Shown here in pieces: positions 54,318-62,897 of a stretch of 64,000 bases of DNA. Under the pieces are notes generated by a model. That model saw nothing but the letters and a program-made list of their open reading frames with translations. It did not search any database and was not told where the DNA came from. The DNA comes from Pseudomonadota bacterium (lineage in GTDB: Bacteria > Pseudomonadota > Gammaproteobacteria > Xanthomonadales > SZUA-36). Each line of letters opens with the position of its first letter. The stretch's first letter is position 1. Location of the stretch: contig JADFVZ010000020.1 in assembly GCA_015222805.1 (NCBI GenBank), forward strand, positions 1 to 64,000, read 5' to 3'. Position numbers and translations under genes: made by a program.

Positions 54318-56090
54318 ATGAAACTGAAAGATCTAACATCTCCCTTTTATGTCTGGCAGCGGGCTTTCGAAAAGCCTTACACGCAGAGCAAGCCCACCCT
54401 GAATCGGGAAGGTGCACATGCCTATCGCGGATTCCATATCAATGACATAGAAAAATGTGTTGGCTGTGGTACCTGCGAAGAAATCTGCATGAACAACGCT
54501 ATTGATATGGTCGAAATTGCTGCTAAAGACAGTAAAAAAGGTGATAGTGGACTGGTTCCGCGTTTTGACTACGGACGTTGCTGCTGGTGTGCCTTGTGTG
54601 TGGATATTTGTACCACTGGCTCATTACGAATGAGTAATGAATATACCTGGGCCGCGGATGATCCGGACAGTTTCCGTTTTACCCCCGGAGTAGATGAGAC
54701 CAGCTGGCAGGATAGCGAACATGGCTATCGTCGCCACCCGGAGTACGACTTACTCAAGCTGGTGCGCCCTGAAATGGAAATGCTGTCACCTGATGAAGGT
54801 TTGAAATCCTTTGATGAAGTAGTCGCCGGTTATACTCATGAGCAGGCAGTAGTAGAAGCCGACCGCTGTATTGAATGCGAAATCTGTGTCGCCACCTGTC
54901 CTGCGAATATGGACATCCCCGGATATATACGTGCGGTACGTGAAGAGAATTTTGAAGAAGGCCTGCGTCTTCTTTATGACACCAATCCCTTCTCAGCTAC
55001 CTGTGGGCGTATCTGTACGCACCGTTGCGAAGACGACTGTACCATCAGTACCTTCGGTAAACCATTGGCAATTCGCTGGCTGAAACGTTATATCGTTGAT
55101 CAGGTTCCTGCTGAACGTTTTGCCGAAATATTGAATGATGAAATCACTGAAAACGGCCACCATGTTTCCATCGTGGGTGCAGGCCCTGGTGGTATGAGCG
55201 CGGCTTATTACCTGCGCAAGAAAGGCTATGGTGTTACTGTTTATGAGGCCGGCGCCAGTGGTGGTGGTATGTTGCGCTACGGCGTGCCGTCGTATCGCTT
55301 GCCGGACGACCAACTTGATAAAGATATCGATTACATCGTTTCCCTTGGGGTTGAGGTTAAGTACAACACCAAAATCGGTCATGATATTGAGTTCCAACAG
55401 TTGATGGATAAGAGTGATGCCATCTTTATCGCTACCGGCATGGACCAGCCATCCAGTATGCGCATCAAGGGTGAAGACCATCCGCGTGTTTTATCCGGGT
55501 TGACGGTATTGAATGATGTTGCCAGTCATAAAGACCCGGGCGTTGGTAAAAATGTTGCGGTTATCGGTGGTGGTAACGTTGCCATGGATGCGGCCCGCGT
55601 CTGTCGTCGCCTGGGTGCGGATGTAACCGTACTGTACCGTCGCCGCATCGTGGATATGCCAGCCGATAAGGACGAGATTAAAGAAGCCCTGGAAGAAAAC
55701 TGCAACTTCGTATTGCAGGCGATTCCGGTACTGATAGAAGACGCAGAATCCAGTGACCAGGTAACCATTCAGTGGGGTGAAGCCGAGATGATAGCCGAAG
55801 ACGGCAAGCGACCACGGCCGGTATTACAGGAAGATCGTATGCATACCGACACCTATGACTCAATCATTTCAGCTATCGGCCAGTCCGGTGACTTCAGTTT
55901 CTTGCCACAGGAAATCTCCGATCAACTGAAACAGCACTGGGGTAAATTCGAAGTCGATCAGCGCCAGCGTACAGCGGTTGGCAAGATATTTATTGGCGGT
56001 GATATTGCCAATGATGTTGCCGATGCGATCAGTGCAATTGCCGATGGCAAAAATGCGGCAATAGGTATTGATGCATTTGTGAGCTCTTGA
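54318..56090 (+). CDS. Two-cluster ferredoxin fused to GltD/NfnB-type FAD-NAD(P)H oxidoreductase
   Basis: A 590-residue fusion. Residues 40-105 form a NuoI/MbxN-like 2[4Fe-4S] ferredoxin (Cys47/50/53/57 and Cys88/91/94/98). Residues 180-260 are the GltD-type Fe-S domain (Cys184/187/190/194, then Cys229/233/237/241). Residues 280-590 are an FAD/NAD(P) oxidoreductase with GAGPGG (287-292) for FAD and GGGNVAMD (417-424) for NAD(P). The YRRR that follows (440-443) is typical of NADPH preference in GltD. No glutamate synthase large subunit is nearby. It is the last gene of the operon and probably feeds or receives electrons as NAD(P)H. The 3' end is duplicated at 59170-59416. Confidence 0.9.
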   Translation: MKLKDLTSPFYVWQRAFEKPYTQSKPTLNREGAHAYRGFHINDIEKCVGCGTCEEICMNNAIDMVEIAAKDSKKGDSGLVPRFDYGRCCWCALCVDICTTGSLRMSNEYTWAADDPDSFRFTPGVDETSWQDSEHGYRRHPEYDLLKLVRPEMEMLSPDEGLKSFDEVVAGYTHEQAVVEADRCIECEICVATCPANMDIPGYIRAVREENFEEGLRLLYDTNPFSATCGRICTHRCEDDCTISTFGKPLAIRWLKRYIVDQVPAERFAEILNDEITENGHHVSIVGAGPGGMSAAYYLRKKGYGVTVYEAGASGGGMLRYGVPSYRLPDDQLDKDIDYIVSLGVEVKYNTKIGHDIEFQQLMDKSDAIFIATGMDQPSSMRIKGEDHPRVLSGLTVLNDVASHKDPGVGKNVAVIGGGNVAMDAARVCRRLGADVTVLYRRRIVDMPADKDEIKEALEENCNFVLQAIPVLIEDAESSDQVTIQWGEAEMIAEDGKRPRPVLQEDRMHTDTYDSIISAIGQSGDFSFLPQEISDQLKQHWGKFEVDQRQRTAVGKIFIGGDIANDVADAISAIADGKNAAIGIDAFVSS

Positions 56091-56116
56091 TAGATTTTGG
56101 CTTTATATAAATTAGA

Positions 56117-56147
56117 AATGCCGGCTCCTTCAGAGCCGGCATTTTTT
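56117..56147. terminator. Rho-independent terminator of the Mbx-like operon
   Basis: AATGCCGGCTC pairs with GAGCCGGCATT and is followed by TTTTTT. A partial, degraded copy of this end lies at about 59443-59470. The palindrome could also end transcription of the convergent sulfatase gene. Confidence 0.9.
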
Positions 56148-56162
56148 AAGCAGTATCGGTTA

Positions 56163-57926
56163 TTATTCACTAGCTCCCTGGAACGGATTCCAGTCTTTAT
56201 CTACTTCAATAATATTATTTTTAGCAGTATGAGATTCATATAACGCGATCATGCTTTCTAATTTCTCTGGGTTTTCTATTTCTAATGGGTGTGTTTCAGA
56301 TGGATCCGTTACTACATTATACAAGTGCCATTGGCCATCACCGAACATTCCAGTTCTTACTTTCATGGCTTTTAATTCCCCTTGCATAACATAACCATTT
56401 CCAAACAATTCAAATGCCCACCAGTCCTTTTCTGATCTTACGACTTCCGATGTTCCATCTAAAAATGGCTTCATGCTTATTCCGCTTGGAGGTACAATTT
56501 CCCTACCCTTGTATTCGGTCATAGGATGCTTAATATTTGCATATTCGAGAATAGTCATTGGGATATCTTTTGCATACGCAACAGCGTTAGATTTTTCACC
56601 TGAACGAGCGTATTTTTCATTAAATGCGCCAGGGGGAACCACCATCATTGGTACTCTAATCCCACCTTCACCAATAAACCATTTCCACCATTGCAGTCCA
56701 CCTGTTGCGGCATTTGCCCACGATGTGCCAATGACATTTTCTGAATTGGCTGTACCAATTGCCTCAAAAGAAGAATCAAATTGATTTTCAATCCATTTTG
56801 CCAGCTCTGGATTACCTGTTTTTGGATTGGTAGGCTCTAATCCTTCTGGTCCATTATCAGTTACATAGACAATCAATGTATTGTCTAGCTGACCAGATGC
56901 TTTAAGGTAATCTAAAATCTGACCTATTCTAGAATCTTGGTCTTCAATCATTGCAGCATAAGTCGCCATTATTTTTGCTTGTTTTTCTTTATCTTCTTGT
57001 GAGAGGCTTTCCCACTTTCTTGTTAGATTGTTAAATGGTGCTTCTGTTGCTTTGTGAGAGATTAACCCGTGTTCTTTGAGGCTCTCGTATCTAGCTTTCT
57101 TCAACCCTGCATACCCTAATTCCAGGTATTTAGGATAATATTTCATAATCAACTCTTCAGGAGCTTGAATAGGGAAATGCGCAGTTGTAAATGCCATATA
57201 CGCAAACCAGGGTTTATCTTTTTTAACCCCATCTTTTATAAACTCTAGCATTTGGTTTGTGTAGATTTCGCCAGAATATATTCCATCAGGCCTGTCGTAT
57301 GCTTCTCCGTTTAGTGTCCATTCTTCAACACGTTTTTTATTTAAGCCATCTGGATCGTGAAAATCGGGTGTCATGGCTAAATTATTCCAGTGATTTGAAC
57401 CTCCAGAATAAATACCAAACTCTTTGGTAAATCCAAATCCTAAAGGCCCTTTGCTTCCTGGTTTGTCACCGCCCAGGTGCCATTTTCCAACTTTGTAAAC
57501 TTCATAGCCTTCATCTTTCAATAATTCAGAAATAGTGACAGCATCATCAGTTAAGTAAGTTTCATATCCCTTCTTTCCCCTGGTTGGAGGATATACAGAA
57601 TAATCAAAAGCACCCAGGCCTACTTCGATACTATCATTTCCAGTAAAAAGCATTGACCTGGTAACAGAGCAAACGGGTGATACATGAAAGTTTGTAAAGC
57701 GGATGCCTGCATCAGCAAGTTTATTCATATTCGGAGTTTTAACTTCTGAGCCAAAAGCGCCAATGTCTCCAAAAGCAGTATCGTCACCAACCAGCAATAA
57801 AATATTTGGCTTCTTTGCTATTTCAGTTGAAGGTTGTTCCTGGTTGGGAGCTTGTGTGCTGCAAGCAGTTAAAAATATACTGATCACAGTAAAAATAAGG
57901 GTGGTAAAAAAATATGGTTTTCTCAT
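56163..57926 (-). CDS. Sulfatase (arylsulfatase-like) lipoprotein
   Basis: A 587-residue sulfatase from ATG 57926. The signal peptide ends in lipobox LTAC, so it is envelope-anchored. It has the metal motif LLVGDDTAFGDIGAFG near the N-terminus, the formylglycine site PVCSVTRSMLFTG, and the downstream YKVGKWHLGG. The fold is the large alkaline-phosphatase superfamily S1 type. The formylglycine motif is C-x-V-x-R instead of the usual C-x-P/A-x-R. The DNA is visibly AT-richer than the operon beside it. A divergent LysR gene probably controls it. The substrate is unknown. No maturase (FGE/anSME) gene is in the window. Confidence 0.85.
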   Translation of the reverse strand: MRKPYFFTTLIFTVISIFLTACSTQAPNQEQPSTEIAKKPNILLLVGDDTAFGDIGAFGSEVKTPNMNKLADAGIRFTNFHVSPVCSVTRSMLFTGNDSIEVGLGAFDYSVYPPTRGKKGYETYLTDDAVTISELLKDEGYEVYKVGKWHLGGDKPGSKGPLGFGFTKEFGIYSGGSNHWNNLAMTPDFHDPDGLNKKRVEEWTLNGEAYDRPDGIYSGEIYTNQMLEFIKDGVKKDKPWFAYMAFTTAHFPIQAPEELIMKYYPKYLELGYAGLKKARYESLKEHGLISHKATEAPFNNLTRKWESLSQEDKEKQAKIMATYAAMIEDQDSRIGQILDYLKASGQLDNTLIVYVTDNGPEGLEPTNPKTGNPELAKWIENQFDSSFEAIGTANSENVIGTSWANAATGGLQWWKWFIGEGGIRVPMMVVPPGAFNEKYARSGEKSNAVAYAKDIPMTILEYANIKHPMTEYKGREIVPPSGISMKPFLDGTSEVVRSEKDWWAFELFGNGYVMQGELKAMKVRTGMFGDGQWHLYNVVTDPSETHPLEIENPEKLESMIALYESHTAKNNIIEVDKDWNPFQGASE

Positions 57927-58072
57927 GAGTTCCATCTTGTGTTATGAACTGATTAGCCGTGAAATTAAAGTCTATTCGTTGGCCCTAAGGTGTTACGACA
58001 TTAAACCAGAAGCTGAAATCATCTAAATGGTTAACTTCGCAGCATAATACATTACGCAATTTAGCCATGTAA

Positions 58073-58111
58073 AATGCATTGTAATGTTACATGTGATACC
58101 TTAAATGCATT
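58073..58111. promoter_or_regulatory. Candidate LysR operator between sulfatase and lysR
   Basis: Two copies of the palindrome AATGCATT (58073-58080 and 58104-58111) are 31 bp apart, three helical turns. They flank the inverted repeat TGTAA-TG-TTACA (58080-58091). The arrangement fits a dimer or tetramer site of the adjacent LysR protein. The right copy abuts the lysR start codon, leaving no ribosome-binding site there. Confidence 0.4.
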
Positions 58112-59056
58112 ATGACTACATTAACTCAATTAGCTCATGCAATTGCACTATATGAATACGGTAATTTCCGGCGGGCTGCAGAATCACAGCATATCAGTCA
58201 GCCAGCCTTTTCTCGAAGTATTCAAAAACTTGAGATATTACTAGAAGTAAAGTTATTTAATCGCCAACGAGGTGGCAGCATAACGCCGACAATATATGGT
58301 GAGTCATTATTGATTCGTGCAAAAACCATCTTTGGGGAGACTGATGAGTTAAAACGTGAAATTCAACTTCTTAAAAGTGTTGATACTGGTAATTTGTCTA
58401 TTGCTATCGGACCACATGCTGCAGAAACATCAGCTAATAAAGCCTTAGCCGAGCTAGCCAAATTACATCCAAATGTACAATATAAGACTATCGTTACTAG
58501 CTGGCGTGAGGTGACTGATCTTGTGTTATCTGGTGAAGTTGATATTGGGATCGCTGAGATTTCTATGGCGAAAGAGATTGATGAGGTAGAGGTAGAGCTA
58601 ATTGCTCAACATGATATGGTCTACTTCTGTCGAAAAGGCCATCCATTGTCACAATGCAACAAATTTTTAAAATCAGAGCTTAATAACTATCCTCTGGTAT
58701 CACTTCGGCTACCACCTCGTGCAAAAGATCTGATTTTAGGCCAGCATTCAATAGAAGCAAAATCAGGAGATGTAATTCCATCCATTGAGATAGATAACAT
58801 TAGTTCGGCGAGAGCGATTGTATCAGGGTGTGATGCTATTAGTATTGCTTCTCCTTTGCAATTAGAACCATGGCTTGCTAGTGGAGAGATACAAATTTTA
58901 CCTTGCGGTGATACTCAGCTTAAGTTGGGATATGGTTTTATTTTCTTACGGGATCGCATGTTATCGCCATCGACAGAATTGTATATGCAAAAGGTTAGAA
59001 CCCTTGAAACAGATTTGATGCAAAAAAATAAATTATTACTAGATAGATTTACATAA
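58112..59056 (+). CDS. LysR-family transcriptional regulator
   Basis: A 314-residue regulator with an N-terminal winged helix-turn-helix (LAHAIALYEYGNFRRAAES followed by ISQPAFSRSIQKLE) and a periplasmic-binding-like effector domain (about residues 90-300). It is divergent from the sulfatase gene across 185 bp, the standard arrangement for a LysR protein controlling its neighbour. AT-rich composition matches the sulfatase, so the pair probably arrived together. The effector is unknown. Confidence 0.9.
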   Translation: MTTLTQLAHAIALYEYGNFRRAAESQHISQPAFSRSIQKLEILLEVKLFNRQRGGSITPTIYGESLLIRAKTIFGETDELKREIQLLKSVDTGNLSIAIGPHAAETSANKALAELAKLHPNVQYKTIVTSWREVTDLVLSGEVDIGIAEISMAKEIDEVEVELIAQHDMVYFCRKGHPLSQCNKFLKSELNNYPLVSLRLPPRAKDLILGQHSIEAKSGDVIPSIEIDNISSARAIVSGCDAISIASPLQLEPWLASGEIQILPCGDTQLKLGYGFIFLRDRMLSPSTELYMQKVRTLETDLMQKNKLLLDRFT

Positions 59057-59169
59057 TGTTGGGCCAAATCAGTCGATTTTAAGTAACGTTGCTTGTATTT
59101 CTGTCAGCAATCTTCAACTTCAACTCATGGCAAAAACGGGAGTGCTTCTGTCGAGTGCCTATCCTGCCT

Positions 59170-59416
59170 ATTACAGGAAGACCGTATGCATACCGACACC
59201 TATGACTCAATCATTTCCGCCATTGGTCAGTCCGGTGACTTCAGCTTCCTGCCACAGGAAATCTCCGATTAACTGAAACAGCATTGGGGTAAATTCGAAG
59301 TCGATCAGCGCCAGCTTACAGCGGTTGGCAAGATATTTATTGGCGGTGATATTGCCAATGATGTTGCCGGTGGCAAAAATGCGGCAATAGGTATTGATGC
59401 ATTTGTGAATTCCTGA
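59170..59416 (+). pseudogene. Decayed second copy of the 3' end of the ferredoxin-GltD gene
   Basis: This stretch matches 55823-56090 at roughly 94% by eye. Most differences are at third codon positions. A C-to-T change turns a Gln codon into TAA (59270 region), and 21 bp are missing near 59368 between short TTGCCGATG repeats. Partial similarity continues about 45 bp past the stop, where a degraded terminator remains. No start codon or upstream part of the gene is present. It marks the right edge of the sulfatase-lysR island. Confidence 0.9.
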
Positions 59417-59467
59417 TAGATCTGGTCTTTTTCTAAAACTCGAAATGCCAGCCTCTTTAGTGCTGGT

Positions 59468-59896
59468 CTATTTACGTTGTGATAGACCATAAACTACCAT
59501 TGCACACCCAAATACCATTGTAAGGCCTACACTTACAAGGCCGAATGTTATTAATTGCTCTTGCCAGATTTCACCGTTGTAGCCCTTGCCTGCAATAGGT
59601 GTCATTTCACTAGTACCTAATATTGCTGCTAGCGTTATGAAAAACCAATTAGCAAAAGTACCGTACAGTATGAGCCAGAAAGCTATTTTCTCCAGCCTTG
59701 GGGAAAGCACAACATATGACCATGCTGCACCGAGGGCAATAAGGAAAGTGCCGTTCATCATACCTTCAAGATGGCTTGCCAGGCCCATTCGAGGGTTCAC
59801 AAACCCTGGAACAACAAATCCCGTAAATAAACCAAATAAAAAAAGGATTGCTCCAGCCGCGATCATCTTTCTTTGAGTAGCATTATTCATAGGCAT
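59468..59896 (-). CDS. Hydroxylaminobenzene mutase-like membrane protein
   Basis: A 142-residue protein with four hydrophobic helices. LFLFGLFTGFVVPGFVNPRMG and LASHLEGMMNGTFLIALGAAW resemble hydroxylaminobenzene mutase (HabA/HabB). That enzyme rearranges hydroxylaminobenzene to aminophenol, though many relatives act on unknown substrates. It lies immediately beyond the duplicated gene tail. Confidence 0.7.
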   Translation of the reverse strand: MPMNNATQRKMIAAGAILFLFGLFTGFVVPGFVNPRMGLASHLEGMMNGTFLIALGAAWSYVVLSPRLEKIAFWLILYGTFANWFFITLAAILGTSEMTPIAGKGYNGEIWQEQLITFGLVSVGLTMVFGCAMVVYGLSQRK

Positions 59897-59909
59897 CTAA
59901 TAACCTTTG

Positions 59910-60446
59910 TTAAGTGGTGCGGCGAATCCGCGTTTGGTGGAGCCAGTTTTCGGGTGAAACCGACTTAAACGATTTGGTATGCATGCTCCTCACTGCAATA
60001 CGTTTGGAAATGTCCTTCAATCGCATTTTCTCCAGGTCCTCTTCTTGAATCTCTTCGGGGTCATTAGTCTTCCGGTATGGGCAATTTCCATCAACTAACA
60101 TTCTGAGACTAAAGAGGTATTCTTTCGCGATAGCCTGATACTCCTCATCCGAAGTCAGGATATCCACCGAGAGGGTCTCTGGACTTTTACCGGTAATTTT
60201 ATTAATGGCCTCAGATAATTCATTCTCCAACTGGTCGCGGCTCAAGCCCACAACGGAAAATCCGGGCATTTCTAATATCGTGATGGTTGCCTGGTTTTCG
60301 ATTTTAACTACATCTAAAATCCGATTCCCCCATTCTGAACAGTCTTTAAGAGCGCTTCTGACAACAATGTAACTACCCTCAGCGGCGGTTTGAGCCATAC
60401 CAATAGTTGGGCTGGAAATTAGCAAAATGTAGAGAATTATTTTCAT
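59910..60446 (-). CDS. Unrecognised secreted protein
   Basis: A 178-residue product from ATG 60446 with a signal peptide (cleavage near GMAQTA). After it comes SYIVVRSALKDCSEWGNRILDVV and VVGLSRDQLENELSEAINKITG, faintly like the strand-helix pattern of polysaccharide-export/SLBB proteins, but too weak to name. The C-terminal half is acidic then basic. It lies 13 bp from the HAB-like gene on the same strand. An extended start at 60464 has no support. Confidence 0.5.
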   Translation of the reverse strand: MKIILYILLISSPTIGMAQTAAEGSYIVVRSALKDCSEWGNRILDVVKIENQATITILEMPGFSVVGLSRDQLENELSEAINKITGKSPETLSVDILTSDEEYQAIAKEYLFSLRMLVDGNCPYRKTNDPEEIQEEDLEKMRLKDISKRIAVRSMHTKSFKSVSPENWLHQTRIRRTT

Positions 60447-60533
60447 GCCGTATAACGCACACAATAAACGGCACAGAACTTCTGCATCCAGCGAGCAGGG
60501 GGAGCATATTTGATTGTCTGGTTAGGGTTGTGT

Positions 60534-60905
60534 TTAGAATGGGGCACAGGGTGTTCCTTGATGAAATTCCATTTGCCAACCACAATTATTTTTCTTCCAA
60601 ATAGAGCTACGAAGCGAATAATGGATGGTTTCTTTAGCTGGAAATTTTATTGTTGCCCTATATATGAGTTGAACAACATTTTCTTCCAGTTCACGCACCT
60701 CAAAACTGTTTGAAGTGAATTCTGGTGAGGTTTCACCTGGTATCCTTGCTAGAGCTTCAGCTTTGCCAAAGCTATCACCAGTACTTGTAAATTCTAAGAA
60801 ATTGTCAGAGAGCAAGTAGCTTAGCTCTGATTCTGACGATCTGATTTCAGGTTTTAAAAGGTATAGTTCCAGTTTTATTAGTTTATGTTCTAAATTTTTC
60901 TCCAT
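60534..60905 (-). CDS. DUF4440 (NTF2-like) protein
   Basis: A 123-residue single-domain protein. LSYLLSDNFLEFTSTGDSFGK and the downstream WQMEFHQGTP match the DUF4440/SnoaL-like cone fold often found in small hydrolase- or binding-type proteins. No partner gene points to a function. Like its neighbours it is AT-rich. Confidence 0.7.
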   Translation of the reverse strand: MEKNLEHKLIKLELYLLKPEIRSSESELSYLLSDNFLEFTSTGDSFGKAEALARIPGETSPEFTSNSFEVRELEENVVQLIYRATIKFPAKETIHYSLRSSIWKKNNCGWQMEFHQGTPCAPF

Positions 60906-61276
60906 GAATTGATTGTAACCCTAACTTTGAATTAGGTGAAAATACCTGATTACCTGGGAAATATTCCATATATGCAGAGCCATTTAATACATCTTGTATT
61001 TAAGACTGTTGATTTGCAAGAGGATTTTTTGTTTTATGTGTTTTTCCTCTATATTTATCACTGCGATCCTGTTTGCTGTTCAAGAATGAATTCTGAGCCC
61101 AGTGAATATATTGGATGACGTATCATCTCAGTATTAGCTCACTTACCGGCATGTGTTAACGGGGCAATAGTGAATTATGCAGGATTATTCTTAATTGTTT
61201 GGTGCGGATTATTACTAAGTTGGTTAGTCTGTTTAAAGCTCTCAACAATTCTAAACAAAATAAGGCCTGATGGACC
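60906..61276. other. AT-rich intergenic region
   Basis: About 370 bp with no convincing open frame, RNA gene or terminator on either strand. One weak stem (GAGGA ... TCCTC, around 61020-61050, with a T-rich loop) is present. It must include promoters for the DUF4440 gene (minus) and the membrane protein gene (plus), but none is clear. Confidence 0.5.
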
Positions 61277-61717
61277 ATGAAGTTTATCCCACCATTTATG
61301 CATTTTATGTTTGCCGTTTTGACCACTTACTTGTTGGCTAGTATGGTCGGAACACAGTTGGTGCTGGCAGATATTTTGAGTTTTGGCCTTAGGGTTTCGT
61401 TGAGAGACAGGCTTCTCGCCACTGTTCACGATCTAGTTGGCCTGATGCCCGCTTTATTCCTGTTGATCACGGGAGCTTTCCTGGTTGCGTTCGTGGTCGC
61501 GGCTTTGTGTAGGCGGTTCCTGGGCGGCAAGCAAGACTGGTGGTATCTGGCTGCGGGTTTTACTTCGTTACCTGCCGCGTTGATGCTGATTAAATACTTT
61601 ATGGGCGCTACATTGTTTGCTGCAGCACGGACGAGTTTCGGTATGTTGCTTATTGCCCTTTGTGGCCTCGCTGGTGGTTGGGTATATACCCGCCTGTCTC
61701 AAAACAGGGGTGTTTAA
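61277..61717 (+). CDS. Small four-helix membrane protein
   Basis: A 146-residue protein with about four hydrophobic segments (residues 5-30, 50-75, 90-110 and 120-140) and a short basic C-terminus. I do not recognise the family. Its stop codon is directly followed by the start of the PQQ-type dehydrogenase gene (61717/61718), so the two are translationally coupled. It could anchor or pass electrons from that enzyme, but this is inference. Confidence 0.6.
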   Translation: MKFIPPFMHFMFAVLTTYLLASMVGTQLVLADILSFGLRVSLRDRLLATVHDLVGLMPALFLLITGAFLVAFVVAALCRRFLGGKQDWWYLAAGFTSLPAALMLIKYFMGATLFAAARTSFGMLLIALCGLAGGWVYTRLSQNRGV

Positions 61718-62809
61718 ATGAAGCACCTACTCAAAGTCTTTCTGCTATGTCTCCTCCTGGGAACAGCCAGTGCCGGGGAGTATAAAATTGAACTGGTAGC
61801 CGATGGTTTATCCTATCCGTGGGCCATAGCCTTTTTACCGGATGGAGACATGCTGGTAACAGAACGCTCTGGACAACTGCGCCGTATAAGTAACGGGAAA
61901 CTCCAGCAACAGGCTATCGGCAATCTGCCCGATATGTTTGTAGGCGGGCAGGGTGGTTTGATGGATATCATCCTTGATCCCGACTTTGCACTAAATCAGC
62001 GCTTATACATTTCATTATCAACGGGTACGAAAAGTGCAAATTCAACCCGGGTCATCAGTGCAAGACTTATAGAGAATACACTTAAAGACATCAACATTAT
62101 TTTCACAGCATCGACCAGTAAAGATACACCCCATCATTTTGGCGGGCGGCTGGCATTTTTACCCGATCAGACGTTACTGATTACAGTGGGAGAGGGTTTT
62201 GATTATCGTGAAAAAGCACAATCCCTGGATAACCATTTCGGTAAATTGATTCGAATAAATAAAGACGGTACGATTCCTTCCGATAATCCCTTTATAGGCC
62301 GTGAGGGGGCGTTACCTGAAATTTGGAGCTATGGTCACCGTAACCCTCAAGGCCTGCTGGTTTCCGCTGATGGCACTGTCTGGCTGCACGAACACGGCCC
62401 TCGCGGTGGTGATGAACTGAATATTATTGAACCCGGTAATAACTACGGCTGGCCGGCGATCAGCTTTGGCATGGATTATTCTGGCGCCTATGTTACGCCC
62501 TATACCGAGGCCCCCGGAATGCAACAGCCGGTGATTCACTGGACACCCTCTATTGCACCTTCCGGATTTTGCGAATACACAGGTGCTGTTTTTGAAAACT
62601 GGAAAGGTAATTTGTTTGTAGCTACCCTGGCAGAAAAGAGTGTCCGCCGACTGGTTATGCAAGGCGGCAAGGTGGCGTCACAGGAAATCCTGTTCACTGA
62701 ACTCGACCAGAGAATTCGTGAAGTCAGGGCTTCAGCCGATGGCTACCTTTACCTGTTGACTGATAGTGAAGACGGTCAGCTGTTAAGAGTGTCACCCTCG
62801 GTTAATTAA
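61718..62809 (+). CDS. PQQ-dependent aldose sugar dehydrogenase-like protein
   Basis: A 363-residue secreted beta-propeller with a signal peptide (cleavage near TASAGE). It has the GSDH/YliI signatures LSYPWAIAFLPDGDMLVTER, VGGQGGLMDIILDPDF, YGHRNPQGLLV, HEHGPRGGDELNII and NNYGWPAISFG. Relatives oxidise aldose sugars using PQQ and calcium in the periplasm. Whether PQQ is made by this organism cannot be seen here. It is coupled to the upstream membrane protein gene. Confidence 0.9.
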   Translation: MKHLLKVFLLCLLLGTASAGEYKIELVADGLSYPWAIAFLPDGDMLVTERSGQLRRISNGKLQQQAIGNLPDMFVGGQGGLMDIILDPDFALNQRLYISLSTGTKSANSTRVISARLIENTLKDINIIFTASTSKDTPHHFGGRLAFLPDQTLLITVGEGFDYREKAQSLDNHFGKLIRINKDGTIPSDNPFIGREGALPEIWSYGHRNPQGLLVSADGTVWLHEHGPRGGDELNIIEPGNNYGWPAISFGMDYSGAYVTPYTEAPGMQQPVIHWTPSIAPSGFCEYTGAVFENWKGNLFVATLAEKSVRRLVMQGGKVASQEILFTELDQRIREVRASADGYLYLLTDSEDGQLLRVSPSVN

Positions 62810-62897
62810 GCCCTGTCTATATTTAGGACTTAAAGTCCCTGGTATCACTGGAAAACACTCGAACTACCCAATGCTGTGCATGAATAGACCAGAGGTC

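Noticed and set aside
54318..56090. Glutamate synthase small subunit
   Set aside because: It is fused to a 2[4Fe-4S] ferredoxin, ends a respiratory-type operon and has no gltB partner nearby.
60906..61276. Small RNA or hidden gene in the AT-rich gap
   Set aside because: Only a weak stem with a T-rich loop is visible, without a promoter or terminator that would support an RNA gene.
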